DNA from: Candidatus Fermentibacterota bacterium
Lineage (GTDB): Bacteria; JAFGKV01
Length of the DNA stretch: 57,493 nt
Assembly: GCA_016928395.1 (NCBI GenBank)
Contig: JAFGKV010000021.1
Span: 1 to 57,493 of the forward strand
Direction: 5' to 3'
The notes beneath the pieces are model-generated. The model made no database searches. It saw only the letters and a program-made list of their open reading frames with translations, and had not been told where the DNA came from. How positions within the stretch are numbered: position 1 is the stretch's first letter; each line of letters starts with the position of its first letter. Of this stretch, positions 8,373 to 16,380 are shown in pieces. The translations under genes and the position numbers were made by a program.

Positions 8373-9544
8373 TGCAGCTTCCCTCTCAGGGCATCGGTGG
8401 GGTTCATTCGTGCGATTCTCCGCGAAGGCACATAGCTGACGACGGCCGTGGCCAAGGTCACCAGCAGCGCCGTGGACACCACCAGGCCCACCGTGTATAC
8501 AGGATAGAGGGTTTGCGCCATGGCCATGCCGAACTCACTGGCTTCCATGGGTATGGTCCATCCCGCCTTGGCCTGCCAGGCTAGGAAGGGCAGGCCGTAC
8601 AGCGTGGCGACGAAGGCGGCCAACACCGCGTGCATGGCGCCTTCCACGGTGAAGAGCCCAACAACCTCCTTTCGGGTATAGCCCAGGGCGATGTATGTGC
8701 CGATTTCTTTCTGGCGCCGGAAGATGGAGAGGACCTGCGTGTCAAAGATGGCCAGCATGGCCAGCAAGAGCAGGACGCCGTAGAAGATCGACTGCCCCAC
8801 TGTCTTTGCCTTGATCATGTCATCTACCTGGCGAGTCAGCTCCGCCTTCGTCTTCAATATCCATCCCTCGATTTCCGGCCTCTGGGACCGGCCGTCACGA
8901 AAGGTCAGGATGGTCGCCTGGTCGTGCATCACCGCCATCTTTCGCAGGCGTTCCAGCGGGACATACACCTGCCCGGCTTCCGCAGACGGCACATTGGAGG
9001 AGAAGACCGCCGTGATCAGGATCTGTGCGGCATCGAACGTGCCGTTGGTATCACGCCAACGGATCATCACCCGGTCGCCCTGTCCAAGGCGGGTCCCGTT
9101 GGCCATGACCGCCCCGATCATGGCGGGGATGGCATCGGTATCGGCGTCGAGTTCTCCGGTGGGCAGCTTCCAGATGGTCTGGGCGGGGTTGATGCCTTTG
9201 ATCACGACAGATTGCATGCGACCCCGGGGAAAGATGTGCCCCGGCACGACCAGAACAGGCTCCATGTCCCCGGCTTGGATCTCGTCTTTGACGTGGGAGG
9301 GAACCGGGGCATGGCTGTCGCTGAGGCTCAGGGGGTCATAGGGATCGTAGAGGTGATGCCAGTATTGCCCGCCGCCGATCTCGTAGTCGGTCATGTCATT
9401 CTTGGCCTGGTGATCCCAGCCGACCATGATTCCCTTGAGCCAGATTATCACGACAAAGGAAAACGACAGCACGAGCGCGTTCAACCAGGTGCGCAGCCCG
9501 GCCCCGATCAAGTTGCGCACGGCCAGTCTTAGTGCGAGTAGCAT
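8369..9544 (-). CDS. ABC transporter permease, FtsX/MacB type (first permease)
   Basis: A 391-residue inner-membrane protein with an N-terminal helix (about residues 22-42, LNALVLSFSFVVIIWLKGI), a periplasmic domain (about 45-265), and three C-terminal helices. FRRQKEIGTYIALGYTRKEV is the conserved cytoplasmic coupling loop. Unlike many MacB relatives there is no fused ATPase. The periplasmic domains of the two permeases differ clearly, so a heterodimer is likely. The gene starts six bases after the ATPase gene and ends overlapping the next permease by four bases. Confidence 0.9.
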   Translation of the reverse strand: MLLALRLAVRNLIGAGLRTWLNALVLSFSFVVIIWLKGIMVGWDHQAKNDMTDYEIGGGQYWHHLYDPYDPLSLSDSHAPVPSHVKDEIQAGDMEPVLVVPGHIFPRGRMQSVVIKGINPAQTIWKLPTGELDADTDAIPAMIGAVMANGTRLGQGDRVMIRWRDTNGTFDAAQILITAVFSSNVPSAEAGQVYVPLERLRKMAVMHDQATILTFRDGRSQRPEIEGWILKTKAELTRQVDDMIKAKTVGQSIFYGVLLLLAMLAIFDTQVLSIFRRQKEIGTYIALGYTRKEVVGLFTVEGAMHAVLAAFVATLYGLPFLAWQAKAGWTIPMEASEFGMAMAQTLYPVYTVGLVVSTALLVTLATAVVSYVPSRRIARMNPTDALRGKLQ

Positions 9545-9550
9545 TGCCGC

Positions 9551-10255
9551 CTAGTCTTTCCGGACGGTTTCGTCTCTGTCGACCCTGCCGTCGAGCAGGT
9601 AGATCATGCGGCGCAGATAGCCGATGACCTTGTCGTCGTGGGTGGCGAAGAGAAGGGTGGTGTGGAGTTCACGGTTCAGCGTTTCCATGGTCTTCAGGAT
9701 GTGATGGGAATTGGCCGCATCCAGATTGGCCGTTGGCTCGTCGGCCAGCACCAGCGGCGGTCGCTTGACCATGGCGCGGGCGATGGCCACCCTTTGACAC
9801 TCGCCGCCTGAGAGCTGGGGCGGCTTGGATTTCTCCTTGTCCACAAGCCCGACCCATTCCAGCGCATCCATGACCATCCTCCTGCGCTGGGAACCGTTGT
9901 GCTTCAACAGCAACAGCGGGAACTCCACGTTCTCGTACACCGTGTGCACCTGCAGCAGATTGTAGCTCTGGAAGATGAACCCTATGCTCTCTTTTCGAAG
10001 TTGGGCGGCTTCCTTGGCACTGAGTGTGCCGATGGAGTTGCCCAGTACGTTCACCCAGCCTTCGGTAGGTACATCCAGCGAACCGATTATGTTGAGCAGG
10101 GTGGTCTTGCCTGACCCGCTGGGGCCGACAAGACCGGCGAACTCGCCCTTGCCGAACGTCAGGGTGATTCCCCTGAGAGCCGTGAACTCCCCCTTACCCA
10201 TCGGAAACCGTTTCACGAGGCCTTGGATCTGTATGATCTCGCTAGTTCCGTTCAT
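9551..10255 (-). CDS. ABC transporter ATP-binding protein (LolD/MacB class)
   Basis: A 234-residue cytoplasmic ATPase. Walker A is GPSGSGKTT, the Q-loop is FIFQSYNLL, the signature is LSGGECQRVAIARA, Walker B is LVLADEPTANLD, and the switch His is in LFATHDDKV. The length and the ANLD text after Walker B fit the LolD/MacB/FtsE group. The frame is open upstream, but I chose the ATG at 10253-10255 (MNGTSEIIQIQGL) because it gives the family N-terminus and has AGGAG about 11 bases before it. An upstream start at 10303 would add 16 atypical residues. It is the first gene of the five-gene operon, preceded by a repeat-filled 808-base gap with no obvious promoter. Confidence 0.93.
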   Translation of the reverse strand: MNGTSEIIQIQGLVKRFPMGKGEFTALRGITLTFGKGEFAGLVGPSGSGKTTLLNIIGSLDVPTEGWVNVLGNSIGTLSAKEAAQLRKESIGFIFQSYNLLQVHTVYENVEFPLLLLKHNGSQRRRMVMDALEWVGLVDKEKSKPPQLSGGECQRVAIARAMVKRPPLVLADEPTANLDAANSHHILKTMETLNRELHTTLLFATHDDKVIGYLRRMIYLLDGRVDRDETVRKD

Positions 10256-10438
10256 AGTTCTCTGACTCCTGCAGGCATCAGGGTGTGCTCCTCCTGCTGA
10301 CACTACCCAGATGCCGCGGTTCAGGGTTCAGTCGTGCCTCGGTTGAGAGAACATGAGACTCCCCGGCAGCGAGGGAATCCCTTCGGGACCGTAGAATGCG
10401 GGCACGGACGCCGCCCGATACGAGCCGCAACGCACTGT

Positions 10439-10519
10439 GGAGTGCGCACGCTTGCGTGCGCTTTGGTTCGCGGGAGCTCAGCTCCCGCTCGTGAGAGCGT
10501 TGCCGAGCCACCGCACTCC
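10439..10519. repeat. Nested hairpin (cruciform-like) block
   Basis: Outer arms GGAGTGCG (10439-10446) and CGCACTCC (10512-10519) are perfect complements. Between them lie GCGCACGC/GCGTGCGC around two bases (about 10444-10461), a perfect 9+1+9 palindrome GCGGGAGCT-C-AGCTCCCGC (10470-10488), and a small CTC-GTGA-GAG hairpin. The arrangement resembles multi-hairpin intergenic repeats (REP/BIME-like). It is unlikely to be a terminator, because no U-tract follows on either strand. Confidence 0.65.
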
Positions 10520-10735
10520 GCAGGGATCCAGCAGGCCGCAGGCAGAAGCCTATCAAATCCATACGATCGCCCATCCCCATCATTCCAGCATTCCCCACTC
10601 TCAACCTCCAAAACTCTGACAGCGCGGGCGGCAGAGGCCCGACCTTGTTCCCGAGAACATGCAAAGCTCGTACTCGTACTCGACTGCGTCGGCTCGTCGA
10701 TTACGACAACGACAACGGTAGCGATACCGACCCCG

Positions 10736-10832
10736 CCCCGGCGGGCGGCCAGGGGCCAAAATGGACAGAGTAGGAGGGCCTTCAGGCCCGACAGAGGTGG
10801 CGTGTCGCGGCTGTGAAGCCGGTCGCCCCCGC
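10736..10832. repeat. GC-rich hairpin repeat, copy 2, interrupted
   Basis: The left part (10736-10756) matches copies 1 and 3, and the right part GGTCGCCCC resumes at 10821. Between them sit 64 extra bases containing their own hairpin, GGGCCT-TC-AGGCCC (10776-10789). Either this copy carries an insertion or it is the full-length form from which copies 1 and 3 were shortened. Confidence 0.6.
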
Positions 10833-10959
10833 ACGGCTGGGCGGGCATGATAGCTGAGGGCCAATGGCTGACGGCCGATAGCTGACAGCCGATAGCCAAC
10901 TGCCTGCCGTACTCTCACCCTTGAAAACCCTGAGTGCCCCGCACCCTCGGAGGCCCGAC

Positions 10960-10987
10960 TGAACCCTGAACCCTGAACCCTGAACCC
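10960..10987. repeat. Tandem heptamer TGAACCC x4
   Basis: Four exact head-to-tail TGAACCC units, following GAGGCCCGAC. A single-unit relative of the same flank occurs in inverted orientation at 10321-10340. This is simple repeat DNA at the edge of the palindrome island. Confidence 0.8.
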
Positions 10988-11063
10988 TTTCTCCTACTCC
11001 TCTCTATCTTACCCAAAGCGACTCGCCGCATTTCTCCCCGGACGCGTGGGCAGACACCTCCTG

Positions 11064-12263
11064 TTAGTGGTGGAACACCACCATGACCTGGAAGCCTCTT
11101 TTGGCGAGCATGTCGGCGCTATCCGACCGCTGCGGCAGCGGACCGGTCTTGGGATTCCAGAATGCCATCAAGTGAAAGGTGAAGCTATCGAGCTGCCGTC
11201 GCCAGCTCACAAACGCATAGGAGTCTTCCTTCGTCCAGTTCCGATAGAGGATGGCGCTGATGCTGTCAAGGATATTCAGGGGATACAACAGGGATACTGC
11301 GGAGATATGCGTGGCACTGCCGAAGGTGAAGGGATCACGGTCGTAGGAGACGAGCAACTGCTCCGCAATGGCGTTGAGACCATTGCCCAGCCCGAAGGTG
11401 TAGTCAGCGCCAAGGTTCAGGATATGCTGGTTGGTATACGAACCGATATCCCTGCGGGTGGACATCCAGGTTCCTTCCAGCCACAGGCCGATTCCCACGT
11501 CGACCTTGGCATCCACGCCCCATCGGTTCTCAGAAGCGTGCGAATCGCCCACACCGGAGAGCCCCGGGGATGTGAGATCAGCGGTGCGGTGATGGAAAGA
11601 CAAAGCCGCTTCGCCTCGCGGCACCGGGACTTGTGCCCTCCCACCGAACTCCGGAGTGTTCGTGGCCGTCCGGCACAGCTCCCAGGATTTCGGCCCTTCA
11701 TTACCATAGAGCCCCCAGAGCCAGATGTTGGCGTTGCTGAGGAAGTAGTAACGGCCCAGAAGGCCCCACACCCCATTGGTGATCTGCAGCGGATCGCGGG
11801 GGTCCACCTGGTCGAACCACATGAGCGGGCGAAGCACAGAGGCCGATCCGAAGTTGATCTTCTGGAGGCCAAGCCGCAGTTCCATCCGGGGCATGGCGAC
11901 GCGCGCCCAGGCCCGGTAGGCCCTCAAGGCACCTTCGGTATGCGTGCTGTCGAAAGGATGCAGCCCCCCGAGGCCGTGGATGGTGGCTGACAGCTCACAG
12001 TCGAACCGGCGGTCTCCTTCACGAAGCAGTGGAAAGTTGACCTGGGGCGTGTACCGTGCCCCCAGCCACACAGAGAGCTCCTCATCCGGGTTCACATCGA
12101 TCCAGGCCGAAGCCTGTCCCTGAAACGAAAGGGCAGGCTCCGCCCACAGCTCGCCACCCAGCAGCAGCATGCCAAGCCATATCCAACACCGCCAGCCAGC
12201 TACACAGACGCCCTCTCGTGGGCTTGTCCGCCTGGGTGACCGGTGTGGATGATTCCCCTTCAT
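11064..12263 (-). CDS. Outer-membrane beta-barrel protein (porin-like)
   Basis: A 399-residue exported protein. The N-terminus has basic residues and then a hydrophobic core (WCRCWIW-like text, LGMLLLGGELWA) with probable cleavage before EPALSFQGQ. The mature part alternates polar and aromatic residues in short strands (RAWARVAMPRMELRLGLQKI, RYYFLSNANIWLWGLYGNEG, ISAVSLLYPLNILDSISAILYRNW) and ends VMVVFHH, with a terminal aromatic/His end as in barrels. It resembles large hypothetical barrels often found near ABC/LolA clusters. The start codon overlaps the hydrolase stop by four bases (ATGA), so it is coupled to the hydrolase and phosphatase upstream. Function as pore or surface protein is inferred. 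Confidence 0.75.
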   Translation of the reverse strand: MKGNHPHRSPRRTSPREGVCVAGWRCWIWLGMLLLGGELWAEPALSFQGQASAWIDVNPDEELSVWLGARYTPQVNFPLLREGDRRFDCELSATIHGLGGLHPFDSTHTEGALRAYRAWARVAMPRMELRLGLQKINFGSASVLRPLMWFDQVDPRDPLQITNGVWGLLGRYYFLSNANIWLWGLYGNEGPKSWELCRTATNTPEFGGRAQVPVPRGEAALSFHHRTADLTSPGLSGVGDSHASENRWGVDAKVDVGIGLWLEGTWMSTRRDIGSYTNQHILNLGADYTFGLGNGLNAIAEQLLVSYDRDPFTFGSATHISAVSLLYPLNILDSISAILYRNWTKEDSYAFVSWRRQLDSFTFHLMAFWNPKTGPLPQRSDSADMLAKRGFQVMVVFHH

Positions 12264-13033
12264 GGCACGCCTGCGAGCAGAGGCACGTAGTCAGGGCTTT
12301 CCGAAATCGTAGTATGGCTCGTACCGGCCACTACCTTCAGCGAGGCGACGCCGGGGTGGAATCTCTGGCACAGGGCCTCTGTGCTGCTGCGCGGGATGAC
12401 CTCGTCGTGCTCGGCCGCGATGATGAGTGTCGGTGCCCGTATGTGCGGTGCGTGACGCCATGACTCAAACGGGTCGCGCAGAAGCCAGCGAACCGGCAGG
12501 TAGGGGAACTGCCGTGAGGCGAGTTCCCGGAGGCTCGCGAACGGCGTGACAAGGACCAGGCGCGCCACTGGCCTAGCCCGCGCCACCTTGATCGCGACAC
12601 CTGCGCCCAGACTCCTTCCGACCACAACGATGCGGTGATGATCCCCCTTGACCTTGTCGAAGAGGGCCAGGGCATCGGTGGTCAGTGCGGCCTCGGAAGG
12701 CCTCCCTGTGCTTCCCCCGTAGCTTTGGTAGTGCAGCAAATAGACGGCATGGTCCGGTAAGGCGGCTGAGACGCTCGGAAGGCTGAGCGACACGTCTTCC
12801 GCATTGCCGCCGAAGTAGATCACCGCACAGGGCCCGCGGTTGAGACGCGCGGTGATGACTATCGCGGCCTCGCCGGAGTGCAGCAGTATCGTCGTGGCGC
12901 CGTCCATAGGCGATCGCGACTGAGGATAGTAGATCAGTCTCCGCTGGAAGAGGAACAACACCCCGCATAGCGCACAATAGAGGAATACGCCGCCGGCGAG
13001 GAGGGTGGCTATGGCTCGTACCATACCGGCCAC
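12260..13033 (-). CDS. Membrane-anchored alpha/beta hydrolase (ABHD13/YfhR-like)
   Basis: A 257-residue protein with an N-terminal membrane anchor (about residues 5-30, LLAGGVFLYCALCGVLFLF) followed by RRLIYYP, a hallmark of the BEM46/YfhR/ABHD13 group. The nucleophile elbow is GRSLGAG (Ser near 146), the acid is probably in AAEHDEVIP (near 212), and the catalytic His in GTSHTTI (near 241). The oxyanion strand YFGGNAEDVS fits the family. It lies 35 bases after the phosphatase gene and overlaps the barrel gene by four bases. It probably hydrolyses an ester or lipid near the membrane; substrate unknown. Confidence 0.88.
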   Translation of the reverse strand: MAGMVRAIATLLAGGVFLYCALCGVLFLFQRRLIYYPQSRSPMDGATTILLHSGEAAIVITARLNRGPCAVIYFGGNAEDVSLSLPSVSAALPDHAVYLLHYQSYGGSTGRPSEAALTTDALALFDKVKGDHHRIVVVGRSLGAGVAIKVARARPVARLVLVTPFASLRELASRQFPYLPVRWLLRDPFESWRHAPHIRAPTLIIAAEHDEVIPRSSTEALCQRFHPGVASLKVVAGTSHTTISESPDYVPLLAGVP

Positions 13034-13068
13034 TACGTCCTATGCGGGAATGCCACCACCGTTCCCTT

Positions 13069-13983
13069 TCATGGAGTGGCAGTATGCGCAGGAACCGACA
13101 AGGCCTTCGTGGAGCCGGGGTACCGGGCAAAGAATCGGTCCTTCTCGATCACCAGGCAGGCGACCGGGCCGCCGTAGCAGCTCGACATGCCGACATCGAT
13201 GAGGATAACACGGCCGCCGCACCGCACCTGAATGCCATCCTTGAAGACCGTGTGGCCCGCAACCACAGCCCTGGCGCCGTGGAACCGAAGCGCAGACTCC
13301 AGTTTCTCCTCTAGATCGTCAGGATCGCACCGCGCGAGGCTGCGCGTCCAGAGCGCTCCCTCGCGGTTCACCGACATGGCAGGCGAAGCCCTTCCCGCGA
13401 GCTCGGCGCGGATGGCCGCATTGATCGTCTCCAGGGGGAGGGGGGGAGCATCCAGAGGCAGGCCGCCATGCACGAAGAGCACGTCGTTTAGTCGAATGAC
13501 CGCGTTGTGGCCGCAGATCCAACGGCCATACGCGCCTCCTGGGCTCAGGGCTCGCTCGAACTCCTCCTGTCCCCCATGGGATTGGACCTCGCCCGGATGC
13601 ACGTAGCGGTAATCCTTCTGCAGGATCATCGCTTCGTGGTTCCCGATGAGAGCGTGCACGCGCCCTCCGGCCTTCAGGGCCTGCTCTTCCAAGCTTATCA
13701 GGAGATCCATGGCCTTGCGCGAGTCCGGCCCTCGGTCGAGCACGTCACCCGTGTGCACCAGATGAGTCCTTCCGCCGATCCACTGATTCTGCGCATCGAT
13801 GACCTGCCCAAGTTGCAGGGCACGGACCAGTTGATGGTAGTCGCCATGTATATCACCGATGGCCACCACCCGCTCCACGTCGGTCCATACGCAGGGAACA
13901 TCGCCCGCGGGACCGCACCGGGCGATCAGAAACAGGCAAGGAAAGAGAAAGGACAGGCTGCGGAAGCGAGGCCTCAATTGCAT
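13069..13983 (-). CDS. PPP-type metallophosphoesterase lipoprotein (Shewanella-like phosphatase group)
   Basis: A 304-residue protein. Metal-binding motifs occur in order: GDIHGD, GDVLDRG, GNHEAM, then HGG (VHGGLPL) and GHT (VVAGHTVF). The GDxHG/GDxxDRG/GNHE trio is that of the PPP phosphatase superfamily, and spacing and length fit bacterial Shewanella-like phosphatases. The start at 13981-13983 gives a lipoprotein signal (LFLIARC, Cys about 23) and has AGGAG nine bases upstream. The frame is open 53 codons further, but that extension lacks coding character. A likely promoter is at 14015-14044. It should sit in the periplasm or on a membrane and dephosphorylate proteins or small substrates. 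Confidence 0.9.
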   Translation of the reverse strand: MQLRPRFRSLSFLFPCLFLIARCGPAGDVPCVWTDVERVVAIGDIHGDYHQLVRALQLGQVIDAQNQWIGGRTHLVHTGDVLDRGPDSRKAMDLLISLEEQALKAGGRVHALIGNHEAMILQKDYRYVHPGEVQSHGGQEEFERALSPGGAYGRWICGHNAVIRLNDVLFVHGGLPLDAPPLPLETINAAIRAELAGRASPAMSVNREGALWTRSLARCDPDDLEEKLESALRFHGARAVVAGHTVFKDGIQVRCGGRVILIDVGMSSCYGGPVACLVIEKDRFFARYPGSTKALSVPAHTATP

Positions 13984-14569
13984 GGGTTGTGTCTCCTGTG
14001 AGCTGACATGCATCATGATACGAAATCCGAGTGCACGGCCGCAAGCTTGACTCCACCTCTCCCTGCCGCTTGTCCGCAGGTGGCGGGCACCCATCCTCCG
14101 CCCGACCGATTCGGGCATGTGTTCCCATTCAGCATTCAGCATTCGCTTGGGCTTCCCAGTGCGCGCGACGCATTCGGGTCTTTCGAGGTGGTAAGTTCAA
14201 ACCTGTTGCAAAGCAGGGGATCTGCGGATGTATGCTATTCGGGAACCGGTCACGGTCCCGCTCGCAGGCTTGAGGATTTTGAGTTCAGGCCGAACCGCAT
14301 GCTCCCGAAGAAGCCACCGGCCGGGGGAGGGCGTGCGCTGATTTAGCTTCGTGCGTGTCGTTTTTGGTCAGCCTCCTTTGCCTTCCCAGGCAAACCGGGT
14401 TACTTCGTACGCTGTCTCATGACGTGAGTTGCGGAAAGGTACGCAATCCGGAAGGGTTCCCCCCAAGGAGTCGAGAGCCGGGTGCCGACCTGCCTGATGG
14501 GTCGGCCTCCGCCTTGCGTTCATGGCGCTCATACCCCAGTAAAAATATACCACACGAGAGAGGACGCTT
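13984..14569. other. Divergent intergenic region
   Basis: This is the space between the minus-strand phosphatase and the plus-strand radical SAM gene. It contains the phosphatase promoter candidate and a leader for the radical SAM gene. Around 14163-14300 the sequence looks able to fold: a GGGAACC/GGTCCC stem (14241-14259) and a short CCTG/CAGG stem with a GCAA loop (about 14202-14216). I could not match it to a riboswitch class. No gene is supported. Confidence 0.5.
14015..14044 (-). promoter_or_regulatory. Putative sigma70-type promoter for the phosphatase operon
   Basis: Read on the minus strand, TTGCGG (14039-14044) and TATCAT (14015-14020) are 18 bases apart. The -10 box lies 31 bases upstream of the chosen ATG, which would leave a short leader containing the AGGAG site. 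The -35 box is only partly consensus. Confidence 0.4.
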
Positions 14570-16024
14570 GTGAGAATTGCCCTTGTGGTTCCCCCGTGGG
14601 GACCTGACATCATTAGAGCGAAGGACACGAGAGGCATCTCTGGATGCTGGCCCACGCCGGGCCTGCAATACGTCGCTGCCGTACTCCGCGACGCCGGCCA
14701 CGAAATTCTCTTTCTCGAGGGTTTCTTCTACGGCAATGATGAAATGCTTCAGAAGATCGCGGATTTCAAGGCCGAGGCCCTCGGTGTATACGTGATAAGC
14801 CTACTCTGGGACAAGGCACGATCTCTCATCGAGGAGGTCAAGAAGGCTTTCCCCTCCATATTCACATTCATCGGTGGACATGGCGCCAGCGCATTGCCCG
14901 AGATCTTGATGAGAGACACCGATGCTCTGGACGTCATCATAATCGGGGAGGGGGAGCTGACATCCAGGGAACTCATCGAGGCGCTGGAAACGAAGCAAGA
15001 TCTCCGTGCGGTCAAAGGCATCCTGTTCAAAGACGGCAACAACCTTCACAGGACACCGCCCAGGGAACTCATCGACAATCTGGACCAGCTCCCCTTCCCG
15101 GCCGTGGACCTCTGCGAGATGAAACGGTACTACCCGAGCTTCGAGCAAGTCTCCACCGTACCCGTCATGCAGATGCTGGCCAGCAGAGGCTGCAATGGTA
15201 CGTGCCTCTACTGCTACAAGATGTATGGCAGCAGGATCCGCCTCCGAAGCCCGGTACGTGTCGTGGACGAGATGGAGTACTATGTAAGAACCTACGGCGC
15301 CAAAGAGATCAAGTTCTGGGACGAGCATTTCTCATACGACCATGCGCACGTCTACGCCATCTGTGACGAGATCATGAGAAGGAGACTGAAGATCCGTTGG
15401 TGGGTCTCATGCAGAGCCGATTCAGTCGACCTTGCCCTCCTCAAAGCCATGAAGAGGGCCGGGTGTTGGTGCATAAACTACGGAGTGGAGAGCGGCGTAC
15501 AGAAACACTTGGACACCCTTCTGAAACGGGAAACGCTGGATCAGATCGCCGACGCCGTGAAGCTGACCCACAAAGCCGGAATAAAGACCCATACCACCTA
15601 CATTTTCGGCATACCTGGCGAAACCTTCGAAGACGGGTTGAAGACCATTGAATTCGCAAAGAAACTGAACTCCTTCACCGTTGAGTTTTTTCCCATCACA
15701 CCGTTCCCCGGAACCGCCCTCTACAAAGGCGTGAATAAGGGCCTATTTGGAACGATGTCGGCGAACCTCTCCGATCAGGGTATGCTGCTTGACCGCCCTT
15801 GCTTTGTGCCTTTCACCATGACCGCTGATGAGATAATGGAGTTACGGAGACTGGCCTATATGAAGTACTTCCTAAGGCCTCGGTTTCTTATCTATAGATT
15901 CACACACATAATGTCGCTGTTTCAGGTACGGGCCATTTTCCATGGAGCAGGGAGCCTGTTCCAGATGTTCCGGGAACAGGTGGAAGCCCTCTGGAAGAAA
16001 ACGGCGCACGTCTTTCATTCTTGA
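14570..16024 (+). CDS. B12-binding-domain radical SAM protein
   Basis: A 484-residue enzyme. Residues 1-140 have the cobalamin-binding-like layout common to this class (IALVVPPW, then GLQYVAAVLRDAGHEI, IGGHGASALPE, IIIGEGE). The radical SAM cluster motif is C208-x3-C212-x2-C215 (SRGCNGTCLYCYKMYG), followed by EIKFWDEHF, an SCRADSVD strand, and INYGVESGVQ, the usual SAM-binding Gly/Glu elements. No DxHxxG cobalamin-ligand motif is seen in the N-domain. The C-terminus (430-484) is basic and aromatic and may touch membranes. GTG start with AGGA seven bases before it. It stands alone between unrelated clusters, so the substrate (methyl transfer, lipid or cofactor modification) is unknown. Confidence 0.88.
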   Translation: MRIALVVPPWGPDIIRAKDTRGISGCWPTPGLQYVAAVLRDAGHEILFLEGFFYGNDEMLQKIADFKAEALGVYVISLLWDKARSLIEEVKKAFPSIFTFIGGHGASALPEILMRDTDALDVIIIGEGELTSRELIEALETKQDLRAVKGILFKDGNNLHRTPPRELIDNLDQLPFPAVDLCEMKRYYPSFEQVSTVPVMQMLASRGCNGTCLYCYKMYGSRIRLRSPVRVVDEMEYYVRTYGAKEIKFWDEHFSYDHAHVYAICDEIMRRRLKIRWWVSCRADSVDLALLKAMKRAGCWCINYGVESGVQKHLDTLLKRETLDQIADAVKLTHKAGIKTHTTYIFGIPGETFEDGLKTIEFAKKLNSFTVEFFPITPFPGTALYKGVNKGLFGTMSANLSDQGMLLDRPCFVPFTMTADEIMELRRLAYMKYFLRPRFLIYRFTHIMSLFQVRAIFHGAGSLFQMFREQVEALWKKTAHVFHS

Positions 16025-16380
16025 TGCCGCGGGCGTGGGGGCCGAGGCGACTGAAGCTGGCGGATACAGAGGCAGCGTGTGGGACACTGGCGGACTGGCA
16101 TATCGAGCCCCTTCGCCGAGCGCGAATCCTGAGCGCCCAGCAGCTCCCCGTCTCGTAAGTCGGAGTCCTGCATAGGTCCCAGCTCCATGACCATGGTTGC
16201 CTTCACCTCCCGAAAGCTCCCCCAGGGTAGCGCTCTGTCCGGCCTGAACCCGAGCCCAGCGGTGCCGGGAGCCGACTGAGTCTGCCGATGGAGACCCGCT
16301 ATCCCGCATTGACCCGGGGGCCGTATCGAAGCTATATTGATACGATGCTATAACCACACACCGAGGTAGTTCTAGAAGAG
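16025..16380. other. Intergenic region upstream of hrcA
   Basis: The first 280 bases hold nothing I can name. A minus-strand frame (16015-16206) with a GGGAGG-like site was considered and not accepted. The last 70 bases carry the hrcA promoter candidate and a direct repeat. Confidence 0.45.
16309..16352 (+). promoter_or_regulatory. Putative promoter and direct-repeat operator of the hrcA-grpE-dnaK-dnaJ operon
   Basis: TTGACC (16309-16314) and TATATT (16333-16338) are 18 bases apart. The decamer CGAWGCTATA occurs twice, at 16327-16336 and 16343-16352, overlapping the -10 box and the start region with a 16-base period. The usual HrcA operator (CIRCE, TTAGCACTC-N9-GAGTGCTAA) is not present, although the first gene is hrcA. 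The direct repeat is the best operator candidate here. Confidence 0.5.

Larger units (their letters stand above)
10256..11063. other. Gene-free palindrome island
   Basis: About 800 bases without a credible gene. The stretch is bounded by inverted copies of a 20-base sequence: the complement of GAGGCACGACTGAACCCTGA at 10321-10340, and the direct form with one change at 10950-10969. Inside are a nested hairpin block (10439-10519), an interrupted copy of the GC-rich hairpin (10736-10832), a run of related GCTGACnGCCGATAGC units (about 10866-10897), and four tandem TGAACCC units (10960-10987). Open frames here are low-complexity shadows. Confidence 0.65.

Noticed and set aside
10951-10987. CRISPR-like or telomere-like array
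   Set aside because: Only four 7-base units without spacers; simple tandem repeat.
14190-14260. c-di-GMP or cobalamin riboswitch
   Set aside because: The words CAAACC, GCAAAGC and GGGAAC occur, but their order and spacing do not match the known cores, and key conserved boxes are absent.
16015-16206. Minus-strand 63-codon frame next to the radical SAM gene, considered as a possible peptide precursor
   Set aside because: It has a GGGAGG-like site, but the C-terminal half is Arg/Pro/Cys-rich shadow-like, it overlaps the enzyme gene antisense, and no peptide-modification partner genes are near.
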